Source: Gordonia bronchialis DSM 43247
GTDB taxonomy: Bacteria; Actinomycetota; Actinomycetes; Mycobacteriales; Mycobacteriaceae
Assembly (NCBI RefSeq): GCF_000024785.1
Contig: NC_013441.1
Coordinates: 496,001-560,000 of the forward strand
Length of the DNA: 64,000 bases
Direction of reading: 5' to 3'
Numbering within the stretch: the first letter of the stretch is position 1; every line of letters begins with the position of its first letter. A program made the translations under genes and the position numbers. Positions 20,152 to 27,852 of the stretch are shown piece after piece. Under the pieces are notes generated by a model. It was not told where the DNA came from. It made no database searches and worked only from the letters and a program-made list of their open reading frames with translations.

Positions 20152-21573
20152 GTGAAGGTGAGAAGGATGGGTGCGCGGGGCATGCTGGCGCTCCTCGCGA
20201 GCGTGGCGGTGGCAATGCCGTCGGGGATGACGCAGGCGTCGGCCGATCCGGTGCCCGCCGCACCGGGTCTGGGCCCCGTCGGTACGTCGCTGATGCACGG
20301 GGATCTGTGGTCGAGCGACTCGACACCGTTCGCCGGCCCCGGCCGTGGTGGGCATGTGGTGGCGTCGTCGGTGCCGGGCGGGGCCTGCGCGGCGACCTTC
20401 ATCGGCTCCGATGGTCTGCCGGTGTCGCTGTGCACCAGGTTCATCGGCACCGATCCGCCGGGATTCGCGGTGCCGTCGGTGACCCTCTTCGACCCGCGGA
20501 CCGCCGCCCCGCTCGCCCACCTCGAACTCACCAAGGGCGGCCTGCTCGGCGGCGTCTACGGCTACCTCGACAACCGGGATCGGGTGGTGGTGGCCGACGG
20601 CTCCAATGCGATTCTGCGCGTGGCACATCGACGGACCAGTCGTGGCTGGACGGTCTTCGTGGACAACCGGATCGACGTGTCCGCGCATATCCCGGCCGGC
20701 GACGCGATCACCGGTCTCGCCCCGGATCCGGACGGCCGCATCTGGTTTGCCACCACCAACGGCGTCATCGGAACCGTGAACCGGGCCGGCCGGGTCGCCG
20801 CGATGCACTTGCCGCGCGGTGAGCAGCTCGGCAACGGGCTGTCCATCCGCCGCGGCGGTGCCTCGATCCTCACCACCCATGCGCTCTACGAGATGACGGC
20901 GGCCGCCGACGGCACGCCGCGGGTGATCTGGCGGCGTGCGTACGACCGCGGAAAGGCGCGGCGCCCAGGGCAACTCACCTGGGGATCGGGTACCACGCCG
21001 ACCTACTTCGGCCCGGGTGGTGACGGGTGGGTGGCCATCGTCGACAACGCCGAGCGTCCCCGGCTCCTCGTCTACAACAGCGCATCCGGTGGATTGGTGT
21101 GCAGCACAACCGCATTCGGACGCTCCGGGCAGGGGACCGAGAACTCGCCGATGGCGTGGGGCAACTCGCTGGTCATCCCCAGCACCTACGGATATCAGTA
21201 CCCGCCGATGGCCGTGACCGGCCCGAGTGTGCCGCCCGACGCACCCTTCATCGGAGGCGCCACCCGCATCGACGTCGGTCCGAACGGCTGTAATCGGGTG
21301 TGGGAGAACAACGATCGCATCGCGACCCTTCCTCGGCTCTCACGTGCCGACGGCCTCATCTACGGACTCGGGTACGGCCCGTACCGGCCTGGTCCGCAGC
21401 AACTCGGGCCGGTGTACTTCATCGCCACCGACTTCGCGACGGGACGGCGGGTGGCAACCCGCAAGGTCGGCGACGCTCCCGTCGACGAGCCCCTCGAGCT
21501 GACCGGCACCATCTCTCGCGACGGCGCGATGTGGCAGGCGAGCCTGGGACGGATGTTGAAGATTGCCGGGTAG
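20152..21573 (+). CDS. Secreted beta-propeller-like protein of unknown function
   Basis: The product is about 473 residues with a signal peptide ending ASADP. The mature part has repeated beta-strand blocks resembling NHL/SMP-30 propellers: GGVYGYLDNRDRVVVADGSNAIL, GLAPDPDGRIWFATTNGVIGTVN, and GGDGWVAIVDNAERPRLLVYN (each a blade-like unit). Four Cys may form disulfides. It follows the lipase gene by about 55 bp on the same strand. GTG at 20152 is the chosen start; other GTG and ATG codons nearby (20158, 20167) are possible. Function is unknown; the fold is inferred by eye. Confidence 0.72.
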   Translation: MKVRRMGARGMLALLASVAVAMPSGMTQASADPVPAAPGLGPVGTSLMHGDLWSSDSTPFAGPGRGGHVVASSVPGGACAATFIGSDGLPVSLCTRFIGTDPPGFAVPSVTLFDPRTAAPLAHLELTKGGLLGGVYGYLDNRDRVVVADGSNAILRVAHRRTSRGWTVFVDNRIDVSAHIPAGDAITGLAPDPDGRIWFATTNGVIGTVNRAGRVAAMHLPRGEQLGNGLSIRRGGASILTTHALYEMTAAADGTPRVIWRRAYDRGKARRPGQLTWGSGTTPTYFGPGGDGWVAIVDNAERPRLLVYNSASGGLVCSTTAFGRSGQGTENSPMAWGNSLVIPSTYGYQYPPMAVTGPSVPPDAPFIGGATRIDVGPNGCNRVWENNDRIATLPRLSRADGLIYGLGYGPYRPGPQQLGPVYFIATDFATGRRVATRKVGDAPVDEPLELTGTISRDGAMWQASLGRMLKIAG

Positions 21574-21614
21574 ACGGGGGAGGTCGGGGTTGATCCGCGT
21601 GGAACAATCGTCCT

Positions 21615-22286
21615 ATGAGTGACGTGCCCGCCTCCGGCGCTCCAGAACCCGATCCCGAGCGTGTACCCAGTCAGGCGGAGCTCGACGCCGAGGATCTCGC
21701 CGCGCTGGCCAGGACGTCGAAGGATCGTGATCGCGCCAATCTGTACCCGTCGCGGCAGGATCAGCCCGGCCCGCCGCCGCGTGCGCTGGCCGTCCATGCC
21801 CGTGTCGCCTGGTGGGGTGCCGCGGTCTGTGGGCTGATCTGCGTGGTCTACGGCTTTCTCAATCTCGGGATGATCTCCGATCTGCTGCGCCAGCGGCTGC
21901 TGGACGGCGTCGCGTCCGACCGCGTCAACGCTGCCCCCGAGAATCAGGTGAACTCGCTCGCCGGCTTCTTTCCGCCGTTCATGCTGGTCATGATCATCGT
22001 GTTCCTGGCCATCGAGTATCCGCTACTGGTGGCCGCGGCGAGCCGGCACAGCCGCAACAGTCGCAACTTCTTCCTGACCACGGTGATCGTCCACATGCTG
22101 TGCGTCCCGATCGGCGTCGACCTGCTGTTCCGGTATCCGCAGGTGTGGTCGTCGATGGTAGTCATCTCCTGGCTGATGTTCGCGCTGCTGGCCGTCGCGG
22201 GTCTGTGCAGTCTGCGCCGCGTCGTCGACCGTTGGCTGCCGGAGTCGTCGCGGATGCGCCCGAGCCGGATGTTCCGCGGCCGCTGA
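21615..22286 (+). CDS. Four-TM membrane protein of unknown function
   Basis: The product is 223 residues. The first 60 residues are soluble and charged, with an acidic stretch (SQAELDAEDLAALARTSKD). Four hydrophobic segments follow at about residues 65-85, 118-140, 150-170 and 178-200, and the tail is basic (RMRPSRMFRGR). I recognise no family. Its stop codon lies in the first unit of an 18-bp tandem repeat. Confidence 0.7.
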   Translation: MSDVPASGAPEPDPERVPSQAELDAEDLAALARTSKDRDRANLYPSRQDQPGPPPRALAVHARVAWWGAAVCGLICVVYGFLNLGMISDLLRQRLLDGVASDRVNAAPENQVNSLAGFFPPFMLVMIIVFLAIEYPLLVAAASRHSRNSRNFFLTTVIVHMLCVPIGVDLLFRYPQVWSSMVVISWLMFALLAVAGLCSLRRVVDRWLPESSRMRPSRMFRGR

Positions 22287-22371
22287 GACCTACTACAACG
22301 CTGAGACCTACTACAACGCTGAGACCTACAACAACGCTGAGACCTACGACAACGCTGAGACCTACGACAAC
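22282..22371. repeat. Five tandem copies of an 18-bp repeat
   Basis: The unit is gctgagacctactacaac, with substitutions only at the tac/aac/gac position in later copies. The five units fill exactly 90 bp. The array begins on the stop codon of the membrane protein and ends 47 bp before the furA operator. It has no coding role in a conserved frame. Confidence 0.9.
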
Positions 22372-22418
22372 TCGGCCGGATGCCGGGCGAGGGTGGACTG
22401 AGTTTGGATAGCCTCCAG

Positions 22419-22439
22419 AAACTGGACATATTCCAGTTT
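22419..22439. promoter_or_regulatory. FurA-type operator
   Basis: AAACTGGA and TCCAGTTT form a perfect inverted repeat around CATAT. It ends 18 bp upstream of the furA ATG in an AT-rich stretch. Mycobacterial FurA represses its own gene at an AT-rich site directly upstream, so autoregulation is likely. Confidence 0.65.
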
Positions 22440-22457
22440 AGGTTCTATAGTGGGGTC

Positions 22458-22901
22458 ATGCTCGATCGTAAGGAACTCCATCGACAACTCCGGGAGGCCG
22501 GCCTGCGGGTCACCGCGCCCCGGGTTGCCGTGCTGGAGATCCTGGACGAGCATCCCCATTCGACCGCCGACTTCGTCGCGGCCGGTGTTCGCGAGAACCT
22601 CGGCGGCGTGTCCACGCAGACGGTGTACGACGTGCTGCGTTCGTGCACGGAGCGTGGGCTGCTCCGTCGGATCGAACCCGCGGGATCGGCCGTGCGGTAC
22701 GAGACCCGCACCGACGACAATCATCACCATCTGATCTGTCGGACGTGTGGGGAGATCGTCGATATCGACTGCGTCGACGGCAGGTCGCCCTGCCTGACGC
22801 CCGATCGCGATCACGGGTATCGGGTCGACGAGGCCGAGGTGATCTTCTGGGGTGAATGCGCCGCATGTCAGCAGGTCTCGGCCGGCGGCGACCCGCGATG
22901 A
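22458..22901 (+). CDS. furA: Fur-family regulator, FurA-like
   Basis: The product is 147 residues. The N-terminal winged helix (LREAGLRVTAPRVAVLEILD and VSTQTVYDVLRSCTERGLL) is followed by the dimerisation and metal domain with DDNHHHLICRTCGEIVDID and a second CxxC near the end (CAAC). These fit the iron- or peroxide-sensing FurA of actinobacteria. FurA usually precedes katG. Here katG is absent and an Ohr-type peroxidase and Dps follow instead. The ATG at 22458 is immediately downstream of the palindromic operator. Confidence 0.88.
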   Translation: MLDRKELHRQLREAGLRVTAPRVAVLEILDEHPHSTADFVAAGVRENLGGVSTQTVYDVLRSCTERGLLRRIEPAGSAVRYETRTDDNHHHLICRTCGEIVDIDCVDGRSPCLTPDRDHGYRVDEAEVIFWGECAACQQVSAGGDPR

Positions 22902-23029
22902 CATCGGATCGTATGACAGCGTTGTGGTTTCAGGTACAGCCCGCCTGGCAGCAGGACCGTGTCGGGTCGAGATGTCGAAAGATGTTTCCCCGCACGGCCT
23001 TTGCTGTTCACCCGCATGGCGCACACGGT

Positions 23030-23043
23030 CCGAATATATTCGG
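23030..23043. promoter_or_regulatory. Perfect 14-bp palindrome upstream of ohr
   Basis: CCGAATATATTCGG is a perfect palindrome in an AT-rich patch 84 bp upstream of the ohr start. It differs from the known OhrR box (TACAATT-AATTGTA). It may be a second FurA or other redox-regulator site, or part of the promoter. Confidence 0.4.
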
Positions 23044-23127
23044 GTTCGGGGGAATTCGACGACCCTGACGGTCGTTGAACCGTAACGGTGTCCGAGCATC
23101 TCGACCCATCAGAGAGGAACCCACCAC

Positions 23128-23559
23128 ATGGCAATCGAACCGGCATACCGCATCTCATCCAAGGCATCGGGCGGAGGACGCGACGGAGAGGTCGTCTCCG
23201 AGACCGGACAGATCGACCTCGACCTGCAGCCGCCGAAGGAACTCGGTGGTAGTGGCGAGGGCAGCAATCCCGAGGAGTTGTTCTCTGCCGGCTATGCGGC
23301 GTGCTTCCTCGGTGCGCTGCGGGCGACCTCCAAGCAGGCCGGCTCGCCGGTGCCCGACGAATCGACCGTGAAGGTGACCATCGGTATCGGCAAGGACCCG
23401 GCCGACGGCGGGTTCGGATTGACCGCCGACATCGAGGTCTACATTCCCGGCGTCGACGAGGCCAAGGCCCAGGAACTCGCCGACGGGGCACACGCCTTCT
23501 GCCCGTACTCGAAGGCGACTCGCGGCAACATCGCGCAGACCGTCAGCGTCAGCGTCTGA
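23128..23559 (+). CDS. ohr: Organic hydroperoxide resistance protein (Ohr/OsmC)
   Basis: This 143-residue dithiol peroxidase reduces organic hydroperoxides. The catalytic Cys pair is visible in SAGYAACFLGAL (about residue 60) and AHAFCPYSKATRGN (about residue 125), with the preceding EGSNPEELF motif. The ATG at 23128 follows GAGAGGAACC. It stands between furA and dps, giving a peroxide-defence cluster. Confidence 0.92.
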   Translation: MAIEPAYRISSKASGGGRDGEVVSETGQIDLDLQPPKELGGSGEGSNPEELFSAGYAACFLGALRATSKQAGSPVPDESTVKVTIGIGKDPADGGFGLTADIEVYIPGVDEAKAQELADGAHAFCPYSKATRGNIAQTVSVSV

Positions 23560-23602
23560 GGTCGCCGCACAGCAGAACTCGACGAAAGGAAAGGTGACAA
23601 CG

Positions 23603-24082
23603 ATGAGCACCGCAACCCCCATCACCAGCACGCTGACCGATGAGCAGAAGACCATCACCGGTGGCGCTCTGCAGGACACGCTGGTCGATCTGATCGACCT
23701 GTCCCTGATCGCCAAACAGGCGCACTGGAACGTGGTCGGCCAGCAGTTCCGTTCGGTTCATCTCGAACTGGACGAACTCGTCACCGTCGCACGCGAATTC
23801 ACCGACGCGGCAGCCGAGCGCGCCACCGCTATCGGCGTCAGCCCGGACGGCCGTGCCGAGACCGTGGCAAAAACGGCGCACACCAAGGGATTCGGTGAGG
23901 GATGGACCAAGGACACCGATGTGGTGACCGCCATCGTCGCCAACCTGAAGGCCGTCATCGCCGGCCTGCGTGAGCGTATCGAGGCCACCGAGGACGCCGA
24001 CCCGGTGACCCAGGACCTGCTGATCAGCTTCGCATCGAAGCTCGAGCAGTTGCACTGGATGTGGCAGGCGCAGGTCGCCTGA
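23603..24082 (+). CDS. dps: Dps-family ferritin-like DNA-protection protein
   Basis: This 159-residue protein forms a four-helix bundle expected to assemble into a 12-subunit shell that oxidises and stores Fe(II), and it may protect DNA. The ferroxidase-site residues are visible in KQAHWNVVGQQFRSVHLELDEL (His, His, Asp, Glu). The ATG at 23603 is preceded by GAAAGGAAAGG. It follows ohr by 43 bp and ends at a strong hairpin. Confidence 0.88.
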   Translation: MSTATPITSTLTDEQKTITGGALQDTLVDLIDLSLIAKQAHWNVVGQQFRSVHLELDELVTVAREFTDAAAERATAIGVSPDGRAETVAKTAHTKGFGEGWTKDTDVVTAIVANLKAVIAGLRERIEATEDADPVTQDLLISFASKLEQLHWMWQAQVA

Positions 24083-24105
24083 TCGCCTCTGGCCACAACT
24101 GAACA

Positions 24106-24141
24106 AAGCGGACCCCACCGAGTTGTCGGTGGGGTCCGCTT
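24106..24141 (+). terminator. Rho-independent terminator of ohr-dps
   Basis: Perfect 16-bp arms (aagcggaccccaccga at 24106-24121 with 24126-24141) with a 4-base loop, followed by cgtc. It is 24 bp past the dps stop. Confidence 0.75.
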
Positions 24142-24179
24142 CGTCTGGCGGAACCAGTCCCGAGGTCAGGACTTGTCGG

Positions 24180-24707
24180 TCAGGACTTGTCGTGGGGCTT
24201 TGTCTCCGGGGCCGGCTCGTCGACGACGGGTTTCTCGACCGCGACCTCGTCGACCGGGCTCTCCTCGGTTGCGTAGGACTCACTGAACGAGACGCGTGGG
24301 GTGGTCGCGGTGTGGAACAGGGCGGTGCCCGCACAGGCGAGGGTGGCGAGCCCGAAGACGATCACGAGACCGATCGCCACGATGTAGAGGCAGGTCGCGA
24401 CGACGCCGTCGAGCGGACCGATGGTGAGGGCGGCGGCACCGGCGAGGGCGGTCCCGAGGAGCGCCCATGCCGAACTGCGCACCCACGGCGCCACCACGGA
24501 GGCGTAGAAGAGGCGCTGATAGATGGTCTGCTCGAACTCGTCGACCGCGGCGAGGCGGACCTCGTCGCCGTCGGCGAGGGCGCGCAGCTCACGGGCCAGC
24601 GCGGTATTGCGTGTCAATGCCACGCTCTCACGCTCGCGATACCGGACGAAAGCGATGACCGCGATCGCGGCCGACAGGAGTCCCAACCCCACACCCCAAG
24701 TACTCAT
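24180..24707 (-). CDS. Small membrane protein of unknown function
   Basis: The product is 175 residues with an N-terminal membrane segment (LGLLSAAIAVIAFVRY), a soluble stretch rich in Arg and Glu, then two further segments (AWALLGTALAGAAALTIG and CLYIVAIGLVIVFGLATLAC). The C-terminal tail is acidic and rich in Val, Glu and Pro. I recognise no family. The ATG at 24707 begins just before the first membrane segment. The last bases repeat a short unit (gtcaggacttgtcg, twice, around 24160-24190), so the stop lies in a small duplication. Confidence 0.68.
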   Translation of the reverse strand: MSTWGVGLGLLSAAIAVIAFVRYRERESVALTRNTALARELRALADGDEVRLAAVDEFEQTIYQRLFYASVVAPWVRSSAWALLGTALAGAAALTIGPLDGVVATCLYIVAIGLVIVFGLATLACAGTALFHTATTPRVSFSESYATEESPVDEVAVEKPVVDEPAPETKPHDKS

Positions 24708-24860
24708 GGGCCACACCGTACCGGCCGCGTCGGCAATGGCGTGAAGCAGGTCACAACCCTTCGGGGTGGCAGGTGGGGTGTCGCAAGCTCGTGGGTGCGG
24801 GAAGGGCCGTCGCACCGCTGGTACGTTGACACGCAGTGACCGCAGGCGACGAGTGAAGAG

Positions 24861-26327
24861 GTGAAACGGGGTCTGATGACGCGTGCCCGGATGGCGTGGA
24901 TTCTGGTTCTCGGCTTGGTCGTCGCGCTGCTGACCGCCGCCTCCGCGGCAGTGGTGCAGTCCGGGCCGGCGGTGATGCTCACGACTCAGGTTGCCGGGGT
25001 GTCGGTAATCGGTGGCTCCGAGCCGGCTGCGGTGCTGCTGAGCCGTCAGCTGTTCGGGTCGTCGGCGAGCGCGATCGTCGTCGGGTCCGACGCCGGCGAC
25101 GCGGACTGGCAGCGGGCCACCGATGAGGCCATCCGCCGGCACGTACCGGTCTTCGGTGTCGGCGCCGACGGCGCGGACACCGTTTCCGCGGAACTTCGAC
25201 GTCTCGGCGTCGGATCGCTGCACATCGTGGGGTCGGTCCCCGACGACGTGCGGGCGATCGCACCCAATCGGGATCTGGATTCGGTGAGCGGCAACGAGCC
25301 CGCCGACGGACCGGCACCGCTGGTGTACGTCACCACGACGGCCGGCCGGGATGCGGTGGCGACGGCCCGGGCGGCGTCGGCGCGCGTCGTGACGCTGCCG
25401 GTGGCCGATCCCCGGGCGACCGGGGAATCGGTTGCGGCGCTGAAGGACTCGGATGCGCCGGTGCTGGCCGTCGGAGATCAGTTCGGCGACGACGCCGAGT
25501 TCGCGCGCCGGGTGGCGGCGGCACGCTCCGTTGCCGAACTGCCCGGCGGTGGTCAGCTCATCTTCCCGATGCGCCGCATGGTCGCACTCTACGGGTCGCC
25601 GGATGCACCGGCGCTCGGTCCGCTTGGGAGACAAGACATCCCGTCGTCCATCGCCCGAGCGAAGCGGCTGGCCGCCGACTATCAGCGGGTGAGCCGCGTG
25701 CCGGTCATCCCGGCGTTCGAGATCATCGCGACCGTGGCGTCGGCCTCCCCCGGTGAGGGCAATACGTACACCAACATGATCGACCCGGCGGTGATCCGAC
25801 CGTGGATTGCCGCGGCCCGTGCCGCCGGCGTATATGTCACCCTCGATCTGCAACCCGGACGCATGGACTTCCTCAGCCAGGCCAAGCGATACGCGGAGTT
25901 CCTGCGGCAACCGCACGTGGGTCTGGCCCTCGATCCGGAGTGGCGGCTCAAGCCCAATCAGGTGCATCTGACCCAGATCGGGTCGGTCGAGGCGGCCGAG
26001 GTCAATCGGACCTCCGACTGGCTGGCCACGCTGATCCGTGACAACCAGCTGCCCCAGAAGCTGTTCGTGCTGCACCAGTTCGACTCCGACATGCTGGCCA
26101 ACCGCAAACAGATCATCACCTCGCATCCCGAACTCCAGGTGTTGCTGCACGCAGACGGTCACGGGGCGCCGCCGGTGAAGATGGACACGTGGCGTCGACT
26201 CATCACGGATTTGCCCGCCGGGGTGTGGATGGGATGGAAGAATTTCTACACCGAGGACAAACCCACGTTCACGCCGGCGCAGACGATGGCGGTCACACCG
26301 ACACCGTGGTTCGTCTCGTATCAATAG
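24861..26327 (+). CDS. Secreted protein with cell-wall-binding-like and TIM-barrel-like parts
   Basis: The product is 488 residues with a signal peptide (ILVLGLVVALLTAASAAVV). Residues 50-240 resemble the repeated units of cell-wall-binding repeat 2 (SAIVVGSDAGDADWQRATDEA, VPVFGVGADGADTVSAELRRL, APVLAVGDQFGDDAEFARRV). The C-terminal half looks like a catalytic barrel, with VYVTLDLQPGRMDFLSQAKR, VGLALDPEWR and LFVLHQFDSDMLANRK. Similar proteins are widespread in mycolic-acid bacteria but I know no assigned activity. Confidence 0.7.
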   Translation: MKRGLMTRARMAWILVLGLVVALLTAASAAVVQSGPAVMLTTQVAGVSVIGGSEPAAVLLSRQLFGSSASAIVVGSDAGDADWQRATDEAIRRHVPVFGVGADGADTVSAELRRLGVGSLHIVGSVPDDVRAIAPNRDLDSVSGNEPADGPAPLVYVTTTAGRDAVATARAASARVVTLPVADPRATGESVAALKDSDAPVLAVGDQFGDDAEFARRVAAARSVAELPGGGQLIFPMRRMVALYGSPDAPALGPLGRQDIPSSIARAKRLAADYQRVSRVPVIPAFEIIATVASASPGEGNTYTNMIDPAVIRPWIAAARAAGVYVTLDLQPGRMDFLSQAKRYAEFLRQPHVGLALDPEWRLKPNQVHLTQIGSVEAAEVNRTSDWLATLIRDNQLPQKLFVLHQFDSDMLANRKQIITSHPELQVLLHADGHGAPPVKMDTWRRLITDLPAGVWMGWKNFYTEDKPTFTPAQTMAVTPTPWFVSYQ

Positions 26328-26369
26328 CTGCGGCGACGAGTGCGGCGGCGTGATGAGAAGCTGGCCATC

Positions 26370-27758
26370 ATGATGAGCGACTCTGCGGCAATCGATCTCG
26401 CGTCGTGTCCCGAACCGACGGAGCGCGCAGATCCGTTGTCGATCCTTTCCGCACAGGCGCGCAACCGCGTGGCCGAACTGGTTCCGGTGCGCAACGCACG
26501 AATGGCGGCGACGCCGTTCACCTTCTATCGGGGTGCTGCGGCGGTGATGTCGGCGGACCTGTCGCGCACCCCCGATTCCGGCGTGTACACCCAATTGTGC
26601 GGTGACGCCCACCTCAGCAACCTCGGTCTGTTCTTCAGTCCGGAGCGTCGGATGACGTTCGACCTCAACGACTTCGACGAAACCCATCCCGGGCCTTTCG
26701 AGTGGGACGTCAAACGCCTGGCGGCGAGCTTTGTGGTCGCCGGCCGGAACAACGTTTTCGACGACAAGACGAATCTCAAATGTGCACGCGCGGTGGCCAA
26801 GGCGTACCGCCGCTCCATCGCACACAGCGTCACCAAGTCCACTCTGGACTGCTGGTATGCCCGGATGGACGTCGACGAACTCGTCGCGCTGATCGGCGAG
26901 AAACTCGACACCTCCATCAACCAGCGAACACAGAAGGCGCTCAAGAAAGCTCGTCACCGCAACAGTGAGCAGGCGTTGTCCAAACTGTGCGTGATCGATG
27001 CCGACGGCAAGGCCCACATCCGCAGCGAACCGCCACTGCTGGTGCCCATCCACGAGCTCTACCCCGACGACGTCGCCGACACCGCCAACGAGCGCATCGA
27101 CGAGCGGCTGCACGCCTATCGCGGCTGTCTGCAGGGGCATGTCCGCGCGTTGCTCGACCAGTTCACCATGGTCGACGTGGCTCGCAAGGTGGTGGGTGTG
27201 GGCAGCGTCGGGACACGAGCGTGGATCGCGCTGCTCGTCGGGCAGAACCTCGACGACCCGCTGTTCCTGCAGATCAAGGAGGCGCAGCGGTCGGTCCTGG
27301 CCGATTACGTCCCGGCCGCCGGTTACGCCAACGAGGGCCAGCGGGTGGTGGAGGGGCAGCGGCTGTTGCAGGCGGCCAGCGACATCTTCCTCGGCTGGAC
27401 CGGTGGCGACGACGAGAACGGTGAGCGGCGCGACTTCTACGTCCGCCAGTTGCGTGACGGGAAGGGATCGATCGTCGTCGAGGCGCTCGAGCCCGAGGCG
27501 ATGCAGCTCTACGCGCAGCTGTGCGGACGTACCCTCGCGCAGGCACACGCACGCACCGCGGGTCGCCGTGGGATCGCCGAATTCCTGGAGAACAACCGGG
27601 GCTTCGTCAAACAGATCGGTGCGTTCTCGATTGCCTACGCCGACCTCAACGACGGCGACCACGCTCGGATGATCGATGCGATCAAGTCCGGCGAACTCGA
27701 GGTCCATGATCTCGAAGGCCCTGGTCCCCAGGTCCGGGACGTAGCCGCCGCGCGGTGA
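26370..27758 (+). CDS. DUF2252-family protein
   Basis: The product is about 462 residues and belongs to the DUF2252 family, which has a kinase-like arrangement of motifs: YRGAAAVMSAD, CGDAHLSNLGLF (the GDxHxxN-like catalytic loop), then FDLNDFDETHPGPFEWDVKR (a DFD-like metal site). The substrate is unknown. The ATG at 26370 is the first convincing start; a second ATG follows directly. It follows the secreted protein by 42 bp on the same strand. Confidence 0.82.
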   Translation: MMSDSAAIDLASCPEPTERADPLSILSAQARNRVAELVPVRNARMAATPFTFYRGAAAVMSADLSRTPDSGVYTQLCGDAHLSNLGLFFSPERRMTFDLNDFDETHPGPFEWDVKRLAASFVVAGRNNVFDDKTNLKCARAVAKAYRRSIAHSVTKSTLDCWYARMDVDELVALIGEKLDTSINQRTQKALKKARHRNSEQALSKLCVIDADGKAHIRSEPPLLVPIHELYPDDVADTANERIDERLHAYRGCLQGHVRALLDQFTMVDVARKVVGVGSVGTRAWIALLVGQNLDDPLFLQIKEAQRSVLADYVPAAGYANEGQRVVEGQRLLQAASDIFLGWTGGDDENGERRDFYVRQLRDGKGSIVVEALEPEAMQLYAQLCGRTLAQAHARTAGRRGIAEFLENNRGFVKQIGAFSIAYADLNDGDHARMIDAIKSGELEVHDLEGPGPQVRDVAAAR

Positions 27759-27852
27759 ATCGAACTGGGTCGAAGCCGGAATCGGCGGTGGTACCGGGGT
27801 AATCTCATTCGCGGAGCGGTGCCACAGTTGCCATGTCGGGGGCGAGAGCGGG

